Positions 33,621 to 43,378 are shown, counted from the first letter of the stretch. The stretch: DNA of 64,000 nucleotides from Gammaproteobacteria bacterium (GCA_036381015.1 DASVDR010000029.1:32676-96675); one strand, 5' to 3'. The notes: generated by a model from the letters alone, not told the origin. Translations and numbers: made by a program.

Positions 33621-34253
33621 TCAGCCTCCGGCGCGGGCGACCAGCTCGGGGCGCGGCATCTCCGCTTCCCGCGCGGCCGTGACGACGTAGCGCATCGGGC
33701 CGCCCGGCGTCACGGCGTCGAACGGCCAGCAGGTGACGAGCGCGAGCACGGACTCGTCCGTCTGCGTCCGAAGTGTCGCCCGCTCCGCATCGACGACGTC
33801 GACCGCGGTGACCACGTACGCTGCGACGCCGCCGTTCGCGGATTCGACATAAAGGCGGTCGCCGGGGTGAAGCTCGCGCAACGCGGCGAAATGTGTGTCG
33901 CGGTGACCGGCGATGATGCTGACGCCGGCCGTGCCGGGCTCCGCGCTTCCTTCGAGATGCACAGGGCCGAACGCGAGGTTGCGTGCGGATGCACCGGCCA
34001 GCACGACGAGCGGCTCATCGGCGGTCGGCAGATGCAGGCGTGCGATCGGCCACGTATCGGCCCACGGCCACGGCCGGACGCGCTCGGCACCGTCCTGCGT
34101 GGCGGCCCACGCGCGATTCAGCAGGTATTGGGCCACCTCCGCCTTCACCGGGATCCACGCGCCGGCCGAGAGCAGCAGACCTCCGGTCGCGAACATCGCG
34201 GTCACGGCCGCTCCCCGCCAGGGCGTGAACGCCGGTGCGAACCTGCGGATCAT
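33621..34253 (-). CDS. Class GN sortase
   Basis: A 210-residue membrane-bound transpeptidase. An N-terminal helix (about 16-32) is followed by the sortase barrel with H117 (AGHRDTHF), C175 (LVTCWPFDAV) and R188 (GPMRYVV). Class GN sortases occur in proteobacteria with a single dedicated target. That target is encoded immediately upstream, with an ATGA overlap at 34250-34253. The sortase should cleave the C-terminal LPxTA-type motif of that protein. Confidence 0.92.
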   Translation of the reverse strand: MIRRFAPAFTPWRGAAVTAMFATGGLLLSAGAWIPVKAEVAQYLLNRAWAATQDGAERVRPWPWADTWPIARLHLPTADEPLVVLAGASARNLAFGPVHLEGSAEPGTAGVSIIAGHRDTHFAALRELHPGDRLYVESANGGVAAYVVTAVDVVDAERATLRTQTDESVLALVTCWPFDAVTPGGPMRYVVTAAREAEMPRPELVARAGG

Positions 34254-36280
34254 CGCGGCGCTCCGACGAAGCGCGAGCGCCGCCGCAACGTTCCGAGCAG
34301 CAGCGCCGCCGCGGCGATCGCGAGCCATCCGAGCCGGCGATAGAGCTCCGCCGGCGTCGCCGTCGCCGGTAGATACGCGAGCGACGTGCCGGCCGGCGCC
34401 ATGTTGCCGACCGCCTGCCGCTCGAGCGCGGCGGCACGCGACCGCGCGGGCGTCCTGTCGACGGCGACGAGACTCGTGTAGGGGCTCACGAGCCCGTGCT
34501 CGAGCGCCGTCTCGACGACGACGCTGCGGATCACGCTCTCGCTCACGCCCTCGACGCGACTGTCGAGCGCGTGCTCGATCTTGCGCCGCGCCCACAGCGC
34601 GGCGATGCCGGGCGAGGGCGCAGGCTTCGCTTCGACGGATTGCGACCACGGCGAGCCCGCGAGGCGCCCGAAAACCTCGATTGCGATCGGCCCGTCGCCC
34701 CGCGGGAAGCTCGCCGTGACCACGACCGGCTCGCCCGCGTAAAGATCCGGCACGCGCGGCGGATAGAGCTCGACGGCATTCGGCCAATCCACGAGCACGT
34801 CGGCGAGCGCGACGCGCTCGAGCTTCGTGAACAGCGCCTGCATGCGCTCCGCCACGGCGCCGGCGTCGCCGATGTGCGTGTACGTGCCGCGGCCGAACTG
34901 CGCGGCCTTGCGCATGAAGTGCGAGTTCGGTGCGGCGCCGATGCCGATCGTGAAGAGCCGCGCGTCGCCGAGGCGCTGCCGGATCGCGGCGAAGAGCTCG
35001 GTCTCGTTTTGGACGGCGCCGTCGGTCAGGAACACGACCTGGCGGAGATACCCGGGCGCCGCCGGCTGCGCCAACGCGGCGTGGATCGCCGGTGCCATCT
35101 CGGTGCCGCCGTCGGCGCCGAGCGTCGCGACGTAGTGCCGCGCCTGCGCGAGCGTCTCGGGCGTGACCGGCCGCGGCGACGGGTAAAGGCTCGAGGTCGT
35201 CGAGTTGAACTGAATGACGTTGAAGCGATCGACGCCGGTCAGCCTGCCGAGCGCGTCGCCCAGTGCGAGCTTCGCCTGCTGGATCGATGCGCCGTGCATC
35301 GAGCCCGACGTGTCGACGACGTAGATCAGCTCGCGGGGCTGCGCGCGGTACAGGTGCGTCTCGGCCGGCGGGACGACCATCAGCAGCGCGTACGTCGTGT
35401 CGCCGCGCGTTTCGGTCAGCGCGGCGGCGGTGGGCGCGCTGCTCGCGCGCGGACGCCACGCGATCACGAAGTCGCGGTCCATTGGCACGGTCGGGCTCGC
35501 CGTTTCGATTTCGTATCCCGAGCCGTCGGCGGTCGCACGGATCTCGTGATGAAGGCTCTCGATCTCGGCGACCGGCAGGCCGGGCGTCAGCGAGACGTGC
35601 AGCGCCGCTTCCGCCGCAACGCCTGCGGATGCGGCCGGGCCCGCGGAAGAGCCGATCGAGGGGTCCGACGGAGCCGCGACCGCCGCGGCGTTCGACGCCT
35701 TCGCGCCCGATGCTCCGCCGTTCTCATAGCGGGGCGTAAACGTCATCGGAAAGCGAAGGCTGAACCCGCTGCCGTCGTATCGCGCCGTGTCGAGATATTC
35801 GATGATGATGTCGGTCGACTCGCCGGGCCCGATGTTCGCGACCTGCGTCGTGAACAGGCTCGGTGCGGTCTGCGTCACGAGGCTCGCGCGGCGACCGCTG
35901 TCACGGGCCTCGCGGTACTCGCGCGCCGCCTGCTCCTTCTCGCGGATCTCGCCCTCGATCAGACGATCGCCGATCCGCATCCGCAGCCGATCGACGGCCG
36001 CGCCGTCCGGCAGCGGGAACGCGTAAACGGCCTCGGCCCAGCCGTCGCCGAGGTTGCGGAAACGCTGCGCGACGGTCACGCGCGCGACGATGCCCGTCAC
36101 CGCGATCCGGACGTCCGTCGACAGCGGTGCGGAAACGTCGAACCCGGCCTCGGATCGAAACAGCAGCGTGCCGGCGCCGATGTCCGCCGGAAGCTCGGCG
36201 GCGGCCGCGCGATGCGCGACGAGGGCGAGGACCAGCGCCGCGGCGGGGGCGGCGATGGACGGGAGCCGGAGCATCGGCAT
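34250..36280 (-). CDS. Dedicated sortase target with VIT and VWA domains
   Basis: A 676-residue surface protein: signal peptide (about 1-28), VIT domain (about 35-165, AQRFRNLGDGWAEAVYAFPLP), a low-complexity alanine/serine linker (about 185-225), and a VWA domain with the MIDAS motif DTSGS at 323-327. The C-terminal sorting signal is LPATA at 637-641, a hydrophobic helix and an RRRSR tail. This matches the marine proteobacterial sortase-target family. The ATG at 36280 has GGGAGG four bases upstream. VWA suggests metal-dependent ligand or surface binding. Confidence 0.92.
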   Translation of the reverse strand: MPMLRLPSIAAPAAALVLALVAHRAAAAELPADIGAGTLLFRSEAGFDVSAPLSTDVRIAVTGIVARVTVAQRFRNLGDGWAEAVYAFPLPDGAAVDRLRMRIGDRLIEGEIREKEQAAREYREARDSGRRASLVTQTAPSLFTTQVANIGPGESTDIIIEYLDTARYDGSGFSLRFPMTFTPRYENGGASGAKASNAAAVAAPSDPSIGSSAGPAASAGVAAEAALHVSLTPGLPVAEIESLHHEIRATADGSGYEIETASPTVPMDRDFVIAWRPRASSAPTAAALTETRGDTTYALLMVVPPAETHLYRAQPRELIYVVDTSGSMHGASIQQAKLALGDALGRLTGVDRFNVIQFNSTTSSLYPSPRPVTPETLAQARHYVATLGADGGTEMAPAIHAALAQPAAPGYLRQVVFLTDGAVQNETELFAAIRQRLGDARLFTIGIGAAPNSHFMRKAAQFGRGTYTHIGDAGAVAERMQALFTKLERVALADVLVDWPNAVELYPPRVPDLYAGEPVVVTASFPRGDGPIAIEVFGRLAGSPWSQSVEAKPAPSPGIAALWARRKIEHALDSRVEGVSESVIRSVVVETALEHGLVSPYTSLVAVDRTPARSRAAALERQAVGNMAPAGTSLAYLPATATPAELYRRLGWLAIAAAALLLGTLRRRSRFVGAPR

Positions 36281-36499
36281 GTCCTCCCTTGCGGAATCCA
36301 GGTTGTCATTCCGCAGGCGCGATCTGCCGAGCGGCGGTCGAATTCGGGCGTCGTGCGGGACGAATTGTGGGGAATTACGGCGGCGCGGCGGCCGGCGGGG
36401 CGCGCGGACTCGCGTCCTTGCGCTCGAGACGGATCCGCGTCGGTCGCCAGCGGCGCGCACGCCGGCCGCCTATTTCGCCGGCGGCGCATGACGTCCGCC

Positions 36500-36526
36500 T
36501 ATACTGAATGCCGGGAATGCATTCAG
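36500..36526 (+). promoter_or_regulatory. -10 box and stem-loop before the kinase-RNase Z gene
   Basis: TATACT (36500-36505) could be a -10 box. It runs into a perfect inverted repeat, CTGAATG and CATTCAG (36504-36526) around a nine-base loop, ending ten bases before the ATG at 36537. The repeat could be an operator, or a leader hairpin that controls translation. No clear Shine-Dalgarno site is seen. Confidence 0.4.
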
Positions 36527-36536
36527 CTGCCGCACC

Positions 36537-38429
36537 ATGCGGGACCGCATCGAAAGGACGCTCGAGGCGGGAGGGCGCGTGCTCCTCGCCGGCGCGCCGG
36601 GCACCGGCAAGTCGACGCTCGCCGCGGAGTGGGCCGTCCGCTTTGCGGCAGCCGGCGTGTCGTTGGCGTGCGTCGGCTGCGATCCCGGCTCGCCGGCCTT
36701 CGGGCCGCCGGGCGCGATCTGCCTCGGCGAGTGGCGCGACGAAGGCTGGGCCCTGGTCGACCTCGAACCCCTCTGCACGCTCGACGCGGCGCGCTTTCGG
36801 TTGCCGTTGGTGCAGGCCGTCCGCCGCCTGCTCGAGCGAACGCGGCCCGGCGCGCTGCTGATCGACATGTCGGGAGCAATCCGCGGCGTGCCCGGCGCGG
36901 AGTTGCTCGCCGGCGTCGCGGCCGCCGCGCGCGCGGATCTCGTCGTGCTGCTCGAGCGGGACGGCCGAGTGCCCGAGGTCGAGCGGTTGCTCGCTGCGCT
37001 CACGGGGCAGGTGGAGCGGCGGTGCGGGTCAGAGGCGGCTCGCGCGCCGAGCAAGCCGGAGCGTGCGCGCCGGCGCACGGCCTTGTGGAACGCATACCTC
37101 GAAGACGCCGTCGCCGAGCGCTGGTTGGATCTCGAAGGCCTCGTGCTCGCGGGCATGCCTCCGTCCCGCGAAGCGCCCGGAGCATGGCGCGGGCGTCAGG
37201 TCGCGTTGCTCGACGGCAGCGGCTGCGCGGGGTTCGGCGAGATCGTCGGATCGGAAGGCACGGCCGTCCGCGTCCGGCTGTGCGGGGCCGAGGTGCCGGC
37301 AACCGGCTTGCTCGTGCGCGATGCGCAGCGCGGTCCGGAAGGCTTGCTCGGCACGGCGCCCCCGCCGGCCGAGCGCGTGCGCGCGCGTGCCGCACGATCG
37401 CCGGGAAGAAACCGGGACGAAGTCGCCGAACGGCGCGAGGCCCTGCAGCTCGGCCCGTTCGTCGCGACCCTCGTCAACGGCGTCTTCGGCGATCCGCTGC
37501 TGCTCGTGCGCGTCCGCCACGGCCGAACGCTGCTGTTCGATCTCGGCGAAGCGGATCGTCTCGGCGCCCGGACGGCGCATCGCGTCACCGACGTTTTCAT
37601 CACTCACGCGCACATCGACCACATCGGCGGATTCTTCTGGCTGCTCCGCGCGCGGATCGGCGACTTCCCGGCGTGCCGTCTTTACGGGCCCCCGGGTCTC
37701 GCCGCGAACGTGAGCGGGATGGTCAACGGCGTGCACTGGGATCGGGCGGGCGAGGGCGCGCCGCGATTCGACGTTGCGGAGCTTCATCCGGACGGCCGCG
37801 TGCGGCGATTCGCCGTGAAGGCCGGTGAAAGCCGCGCCCGCGAGACCGGCGAGACCGAGCTGACCGACGGCATCCTCGTCGACGAGCCCGCGTTTCGGGT
37901 GCGCGCCGCGATGCTCGATCACCGCACGCCGATCTTGGCGTTCGCGCTCGAGTCGGCGCGGGAGATCAGCGTGCGGAAGGAGCGATTGGCCGCGCTCGGC
38001 CTTCCGGCCGGGCCGTGGCTCGCGCGCCTGAAGCACGAGATCGCCGCCGGCCGCGAGGACGAAACCGTCGAGCTGCCCGGCGGCGAGCGGCGGACGGTTC
38101 GAGCGCTCGCGGACGCGCTGGTCACCGTCGCGCGCGGAACGAAGCTCGCTTACGCGACGGACCTCGCGGACACGGCCGACAATCGGCGCAAGCTCGCCGA
38201 CCTCGCCCGCGGAGCGGACGCGCTATTTTGCGAAGCGACGTTCCGCGAAGCCGACGCGCACAAGGCGGAGCGCACGGCGCACCTCACGACGCGAGCGTGC
38301 GCGGAGATCGCCGCAGCCGCCGAGGTCGAGCGCCTCGTGCCGTTTCACTTCTCGCGGCGCTACGAGTCGGACGCGGACGCCGTCTACCGGGAGCTGCGCG
38401 CGCGCTTCGGCGCGGTGATCCGCTTTTGA
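36537..38429 (+). CDS. Fusion of a Clp1/Grc3-like polynucleotide kinase and an RNase Z-like nuclease
   Basis: A 630-residue two-domain protein. Residues 1-290 have the Clp1/Grc3 layout: Walker A GAPGTGKST (19-27), the DPG.P.F.PPG substrate-side motif (49-59), LLIDMSG (107-113) in the place of Walker B and clasp, and the usual C-terminal beta-domain. Residues 300-630 have the RNase Z metallo-beta-lactamase motifs: HAHIDH (357-362), LDHRTP around H462, ATDLAD with D542, EATF, AHLTT with H582, and HFSRRY (604-609), which is the RNase Z-specific HxSxRY form. By family it would phosphorylate RNA 5'-OH ends and cut tRNA 3' trailers. Both activities are inferred. The clasp lacks the TxGW residues of eukaryotic Grc3. 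Confidence 0.85.
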   Translation: MRDRIERTLEAGGRVLLAGAPGTGKSTLAAEWAVRFAAAGVSLACVGCDPGSPAFGPPGAICLGEWRDEGWALVDLEPLCTLDAARFRLPLVQAVRRLLERTRPGALLIDMSGAIRGVPGAELLAGVAAAARADLVVLLERDGRVPEVERLLAALTGQVERRCGSEAARAPSKPERARRRTALWNAYLEDAVAERWLDLEGLVLAGMPPSREAPGAWRGRQVALLDGSGCAGFGEIVGSEGTAVRVRLCGAEVPATGLLVRDAQRGPEGLLGTAPPPAERVRARAARSPGRNRDEVAERREALQLGPFVATLVNGVFGDPLLLVRVRHGRTLLFDLGEADRLGARTAHRVTDVFITHAHIDHIGGFFWLLRARIGDFPACRLYGPPGLAANVSGMVNGVHWDRAGEGAPRFDVAELHPDGRVRRFAVKAGESRARETGETELTDGILVDEPAFRVRAAMLDHRTPILAFALESAREISVRKERLAALGLPAGPWLARLKHEIAAGREDETVELPGGERRTVRALADALVTVARGTKLAYATDLADTADNRRKLADLARGADALFCEATFREADAHKAERTAHLTTRACAEIAAAAEVERLVPFHFSRRYESDADAVYRELRARFGAVIRF

Positions 38430-38430
38430 A

Positions 38431-38513
38431 AAAAGGTGTCGAAAAAAGGTGTCAGACACCATTTTCGCGAGATCCGCCTGCCACTCTCGGAAAAAGGTGT
38501 CTGACACCTTTTT
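38431..38513. repeat. GGTGTCWGACACC palindromic repeats between convergent genes
   Basis: Full copies lie at 38448-38460 and 38496-38508, plus a half copy at 38435-38440, each flanked by A- and T-runs. AAAAA-GGTGTCTGACACC-TTTTT is a perfect hairpin with T-tracts in both directions. It lies directly between the stop codons of the kinase-RNase Z gene and the M3 peptidase gene, so it should end transcription of both. The same family occurs at 54055-54126. Confidence 0.8.
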
Positions 38514-38515
38514 CG

Positions 38516-40717
38516 CTAGTCGGTGGTCAGGCCGCGGCGCTCGAGGAGCGGCTCGATCTGCGGCTCGTGACCGGCGAAGTCGCTGAAGAGGGCGAGCGCG
38601 TCGCGGCTGCCGCCCCGCGACAGCAGCTTCTCGCGGAAGTAGTCGCCGTTCTCGCGCGTGAGCCCGCCGTGGGTCTTGAACCACTCCACGGTGTTCGCGT
38701 CGAGCACCTCGGACCAGATGTAGGAGTAGTAGCCGGCCGCATAGCCGCTGAAGATGTGGCTGAAGTACGGCGTGCGGTATCGCGGCGGCACCGGCTCGTA
38801 GTCCGTGCCATTCGCCTCGAGCGCGGCCGCCTCGAACGCCATGACCTCGTCGGCCGGCGGCACCTGGTCGGCCGTGATCTGATGCCAGCTCTGATCGAGC
38901 ATCGCCGCGGCGAGATACTCGGTCGTGAGGAACCCTTGGTTGAACTTCGCGCTCTCGACGACCTTGTCGAGCAGCTCGCGCGGCATCGGCTCGCCCGTCT
39001 GGTAGTGCTTCGCGTAGTTCGCGAGCACGGAAGGCCAGTCGGCCCACATCTCGTTCACCTGCGACGGGTACTCGACGAAGTCGCGCGGCACGCGCGTGCC
39101 GGAGAAGTAGGGATAGTTCACATCCGAGAACATGCCGTGCAGCGCGTGGCCGAACTCGTGGAAGATCGAAGTGACCTCGTCCCATGTGAGGAGCGTCGGC
39201 TCGCCTTCCGGCGGCTTCGGGATGTTGATGTGGTTCGCGACCACGGGCCGCGTGCCGAGCAGATCCGACTGGGAGACATATTCGTTCATCCACGCGCCGC
39301 CGCGCTTCGACGGGCGCGCGTACGGATCGAAGATGAAGATCGCGAGCTGCGAGCCGTCGGCGTCGAAGACGTCGAAGACGCGCACGTCCGGATGGTAGAC
39401 GGGCAAGTCCGTGCGCTCCTCGAACCTGATGCCATAAAGCTGGTTCGCTGCGTAGAAGACGCCGTTCTCGAGCACGCTGTTCAGCTCGAGGTACGGCTTG
39501 AGCGCGGCCTCGTCGAAGTCGTACTCGGCCTGGCGAACCTTCTCGGTGTAATAGGCCCAATCCCAAGGCTCGAGCTCGAACGAGGGCTCGCCCTTCGCCG
39601 CCTGCTCGCGGTCGATCACGGCCTGGAGGGCTTCGCCTTCACGCATGGCGTTCGCCACCGCGGCCGGCGCGAGCTGCGCGAGCATCTCGTTCACGGCCTC
39701 GGGCGTCTTCGCGGTCTCGTCCGCGAGCACGTAGGCCGCGTAATTCGGGTAGCCGAGCAAGTTCGCGCGCTCGGCGCGCAGCTTCATCGTCTCGGAGATG
39801 ATCGCCCGGTTGTCGTACTCGTTGCCGCGGCTGCCGCGCGCGATCGACGCCTCGTAAATGCGGCGGCGCAACTCGCGGTTCTCGAGGAACGTATTCGGCG
39901 GCTGCCCCGTGGTGTTCTGAAGCGTGATCACGTACTTGCCCTCGAGCCCGCGAGCCTCGGCCTCGTCCGCGGCCGCTTGGATCGCGGCCGGCGGCAAACC
40001 GGCGAGCGCTTCGCGGCTGTCGACGACGACCGCCGAGTCGTTGACCTCGGCGAGCACGTTCTGGCTGAACTCGGTGCTCAGTCGCGCGAGCTCGGCGTTG
40101 ATCTCCTTCAATCGCGTCTTCGCGGACTCCGAAAGCTCGGCGCCGGCGCGGACGAAGTCCGTGTGATAGCGCTCGATCAGACGGACGGCCTCGGGATCGA
40201 GCCCCAAGGATTCGCGCTGCTCGTACAGCGTCTCGATGCGGGCGAAGAGCTCCGGATTCAAAAGGATCGCGTCCGCGTGAGCGGAGAGCTTCGGCGCGTA
40301 TTCGGCCTCGATGGCCTGACGCATGTCGTTGGTGTCGGCCGATACGAGGTTGAAGAAGGTCGTCGCGGTTCGCTCGAGCAGCCGCCCGGATTTCTCGAGC
40401 GCGACGATCGTGTTCTCGAACGTCGGGGGCGCCGGGTTGCCGGCGATCGCCTCGATTTCCTCGAGGTGCTCCGCCATGCCTCGATCGAGCGCGGGCGCGA
40501 AGTGCCGATCCTCGATGAGATCGAAACGCGGATACCCGAGCGGCAGATCGCTCTCGGTGAAGAACGGATTGGCGGAGTCGGCCGCGGCGCCATCGCTCTC
40601 GGGTGAAGCCACGTCGGCTCCGGTCTCGGATTCGGGGGACTGAGCGGCTGCCGGATCGGCCAGGCAGACTGCCGCGGCGACCACGATGCCGAGCGCGGCG
40701 AAATGCGCTGATTTCAT
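38516..40717 (-). CDS. M3-family oligopeptidase (peptidyl-dipeptidase Dcp-like), exported
   Basis: A 733-residue zinc metallopeptidase. A signal peptide (about 1-25, ending PAAAQ) and a short acidic linker precede the all-helical M3 fold. The zinc motif is HEFGH (520-524), followed by the glutamate in the EYPSQ region. Dcp relatives remove C-terminal dipeptides from oligopeptides; a periplasmic location is inferred from the signal. The stop lies seven bases from the terminal repeat of the palindrome cluster. Confidence 0.93.
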   Translation of the reverse strand: MKSAHFAALGIVVAAAVCLADPAAAQSPESETGADVASPESDGAAADSANPFFTESDLPLGYPRFDLIEDRHFAPALDRGMAEHLEEIEAIAGNPAPPTFENTIVALEKSGRLLERTATTFFNLVSADTNDMRQAIEAEYAPKLSAHADAILLNPELFARIETLYEQRESLGLDPEAVRLIERYHTDFVRAGAELSESAKTRLKEINAELARLSTEFSQNVLAEVNDSAVVVDSREALAGLPPAAIQAAADEAEARGLEGKYVITLQNTTGQPPNTFLENRELRRRIYEASIARGSRGNEYDNRAIISETMKLRAERANLLGYPNYAAYVLADETAKTPEAVNEMLAQLAPAAVANAMREGEALQAVIDREQAAKGEPSFELEPWDWAYYTEKVRQAEYDFDEAALKPYLELNSVLENGVFYAANQLYGIRFEERTDLPVYHPDVRVFDVFDADGSQLAIFIFDPYARPSKRGGAWMNEYVSQSDLLGTRPVVANHINIPKPPEGEPTLLTWDEVTSIFHEFGHALHGMFSDVNYPYFSGTRVPRDFVEYPSQVNEMWADWPSVLANYAKHYQTGEPMPRELLDKVVESAKFNQGFLTTEYLAAAMLDQSWHQITADQVPPADEVMAFEAAALEANGTDYEPVPPRYRTPYFSHIFSGYAAGYYSYIWSEVLDANTVEWFKTHGGLTRENGDYFREKLLSRGGSRDALALFSDFAGHEPQIEPLLERRGLTTD

Positions 40718-41166
40718 GGGCTCCTTCCTCGGTGATGCGAAGTGCGAGCTGGTTGGCTACAGATTACCCCATGACGGCTTCCCCGGGGGGCGGCCCCCCG
40801 CCGGCTTCGTGACTTCCCCTATCGCGGGGCGCGGCTGGAGCCGCCGGCTCAGGCGAGCGACCGCGGCGCGCCGATGCGGGCAAAGAGGTGCGCTTGCCGA
40901 GGAGCACCGGTACACTTGCACGCCGACGCTCGGGTCGCCCGAGCGGTCGCGTCGTGGGACGACGAACGGCGAGAACGAACATGAACGAGCCGAATTCCGT
41001 CTCGACGAGCTGGGGGTCGAACCGGAGCCAGCGCGGCATCCCGATGCACGACCACGACCCGCCGGCGTTCGCCGCGCGCGAGTGACCCTTGGCACGTCGA
41101 GCAAGAGCTGGGGGACTTGCCGGCCGTCTCGTTCGGCGCTGCGCCGCGCTCTGGAAGAGCATTCGC
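40718..41166. other. Divergent region between the peptidase and the patatin gene
   Basis: A 449-bp stretch. A tight GC hairpin (GGGGGGC paired with GGCCCCCC) lies at 40785-40799. A 34-codon frame (40981-41085, MNEPNSVSTSWGSNRSQRG start) is the only candidate gene and I would not rely on it. Otherwise nothing is seen. Confidence 0.4.
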
Positions 41167-43378
41167 ATGCTGTATCGCGTGCTCCTGCTCGTCCGCTTCA
41201 GCATCCTGCTCGGCATCGTCGGCGGCCTGGTCCTCGTGCTCAACGCGCAAGCGCAGGACGTGCTTCGAGCGCTCGGCGAGGAGCCTGACCGGCGCATCGT
41301 CTGGTTCGTGCTCGCGGCAATCGGCAGCGCCGCCGTCGCGTGGTGGTCGACCCGCGTCATGTTCTACTTCCGCTTCCGAGGCAATCCGGCGTCCTCGCCG
41401 CGCGTCTATCCTCGGTTGAAGGAGCACTTGCCCCGGCTGATCGGCGCATCGGCGCTGGGGCTGATCGCCGTCGCGTTGCTCGAGGCGTCGCTCGCATATC
41501 CCACGCGATCGTCGGGACCGGGTGCGACGCTCGTTGCGCTCGGCGGGCTGTTCATCGGGCTCGCCGCCGCCTTCGTCTACGTCACGCGGAAGCGGCGCGA
41601 CTGGTTCCTGCGCCGCGAGAGCGATCGGCCGCGAGACTTGCGCTCGGTGCGCGAGCTCGCGCCGATGACGTGGGCGCCGCTCGCGACGGTCGCAGCCGCC
41701 GGCTTCGCGTTGATGGTCGTATTCGCCTACCGCGCCGTGGACTTGGCGCCCGTGATCGGCACGGCCGCCGTCGCCATGCTCGCCGTGATCGGATTGATCC
41801 CCGTGGCGAGCTTTCTCGTTTATCTCGGCAACCGGCTGCATCTGCCCGTCGTCAGCCTCCTGCTGCTCTGGGCGGCTTTCAGCACGTACGCCTCCGACAA
41901 CCACTACGTTCGCGTCACATCCGAGATGGCTTCGCACGCCATGCCCCCTGCCGTTCCCTCGGACGACGCGGCGGACGAGGACGTCATCGTCGGCGACTAC
42001 CTCGAGGGCTGGGTTGCGCCCCTGCAATCCGGTGCGGCGGGCAAGATTCCGGTCTTCATCGTCGCGGCCGAGGGCGGCGGCATTCGCGCCGCGTATTGGA
42101 CCGCGCTCGTCCTCGGCGAGCTTCAGGACCGGGCTGCGGCCGAGGGGCGGGACTTCGCGCGCCACGTCTTCGCGATCAGCGGCGTATCGGGCGGGTCGCT
42201 CGGCGCCGCCGCCTTCGCGGCGCTCGTTGCGAACGATGCCGCGAAGCGCGCGAGCGATGCGAGCGCCGGTGCCGCATTCGACGGAAACGGCGCCGGCGGT
42301 CCGGAGCAGCGCGCTGCCGCGTGCCCCGGCGGCGACGCCGGAGATACCGGCGTCCGAGCGCGCGCCGAGCGCGTGCTGCAGCGCGACTTCCTCGCACCCG
42401 CCGTCGCGGTGATGCTCTTCCCGGACCTCCTCCAGCAGCTCGTGCCCTTCGGCTTTTTGAACGATCGCGCCGTCGCGCTCGAGCGCGCGTTCGAAGCGGC
42501 ATGGGACGCCTGCGAGCCGGGCCGGCGCTTCGCTCGGCCGTTCTCGGCGCTTTGGTCGGGGCCCGATCCTCATGCGGTGCCGTTGCTGTTCTTGAACAGT
42601 ACCGTCGTCGAGACCGGCCAGCGCCTGATCGAGGCCCCGGTCACGATCCGCGAGCCGGAATTCAACGAGGCGATCGACGGCCGACGCGCACTCGGTCCGG
42701 AAGTGCCGCTCAGCACCGCCGTGCACAACAGCGCTCGATTCACATACGTGAGCCCGGCGGGCACGGTGCGCCGCCGCGATCGAGCCGTCGACGTCGACGG
42801 GCGCACCGAGAGCGAGTGGATTCGGCTCGTGGACGGCGGCTACTTCGAGAACTCGGGTGCCGTGACTGCGGCGGAGATCCTGGACTCGGTTCGCGACGAC
42901 AAGCCCGCTCTCAGTGCACGCGGCATCGAGATCGAGCCGGTCGTGATCCACATCAGCAACGACCCGGCAACGACGGATCCAAGCGATCTGCTCGAGCGGC
43001 GCAAATGGCTCAATCAGCCGGTCGCGCCGGTCAAGGCGCTGCTGCACACGCGTCAGGCGCGGCTTCCAGGCACGCGAGGATCTCGCTCGGCGGTCCGGCG
43101 TGCATTTCCACTTCCGGCTGTGCCGCGATCCGGAGGGCGGCCGCGGGCAGCCGCTGCCGCTCGGGTGGGCGCTTTCGGCTCTCGCACGGGACGAGATGCG
43201 GCGGCAGCTCGGACTTTTGCCCGACGGGGGCGCGGCCGCCGCGCGCAACGCCGCGAACATCGAGGCCGTGCTCGCGCTGCTCGCCGGCGAGGCGCCGCAA
43301 AGCGATCCGGGTGACGTATGGGCCTGTCCCGGCGCGGAAAGCGGGACTCGATCCGCGCCGGAGTCGGCCGAGGCCTGA
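41167..43378 (+). pseudogene. Membrane patatin-like phospholipase, frameshifted near its end
   Basis: The N-terminal 280 residues hold about six membrane helices; then comes a patatin domain with AEGGGIR, the nucleophile S341 in GVSGG and the catalytic aspartate D556 in VDGGYFENSG. In the first frame the sequence is coherent to HTRQA, then turns arginine/proline-rich and stops at 43314. One base on (about 43060) the second frame continues as GFQAREDLARR and VHFHFRLCRD and ends properly at 43378. Joined, the protein would be about 736 residues. The active site is intact, so a shortened enzyme or a read error are both possible. Confidence 0.75.

Noticed and set aside
34496-37828. A 1110-codon + strand open frame crossing the sortase-target and kinase genes
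   Set aside because: It is antisense to the sortase target and then out of frame with the kinase-RNase Z gene; no motifs.
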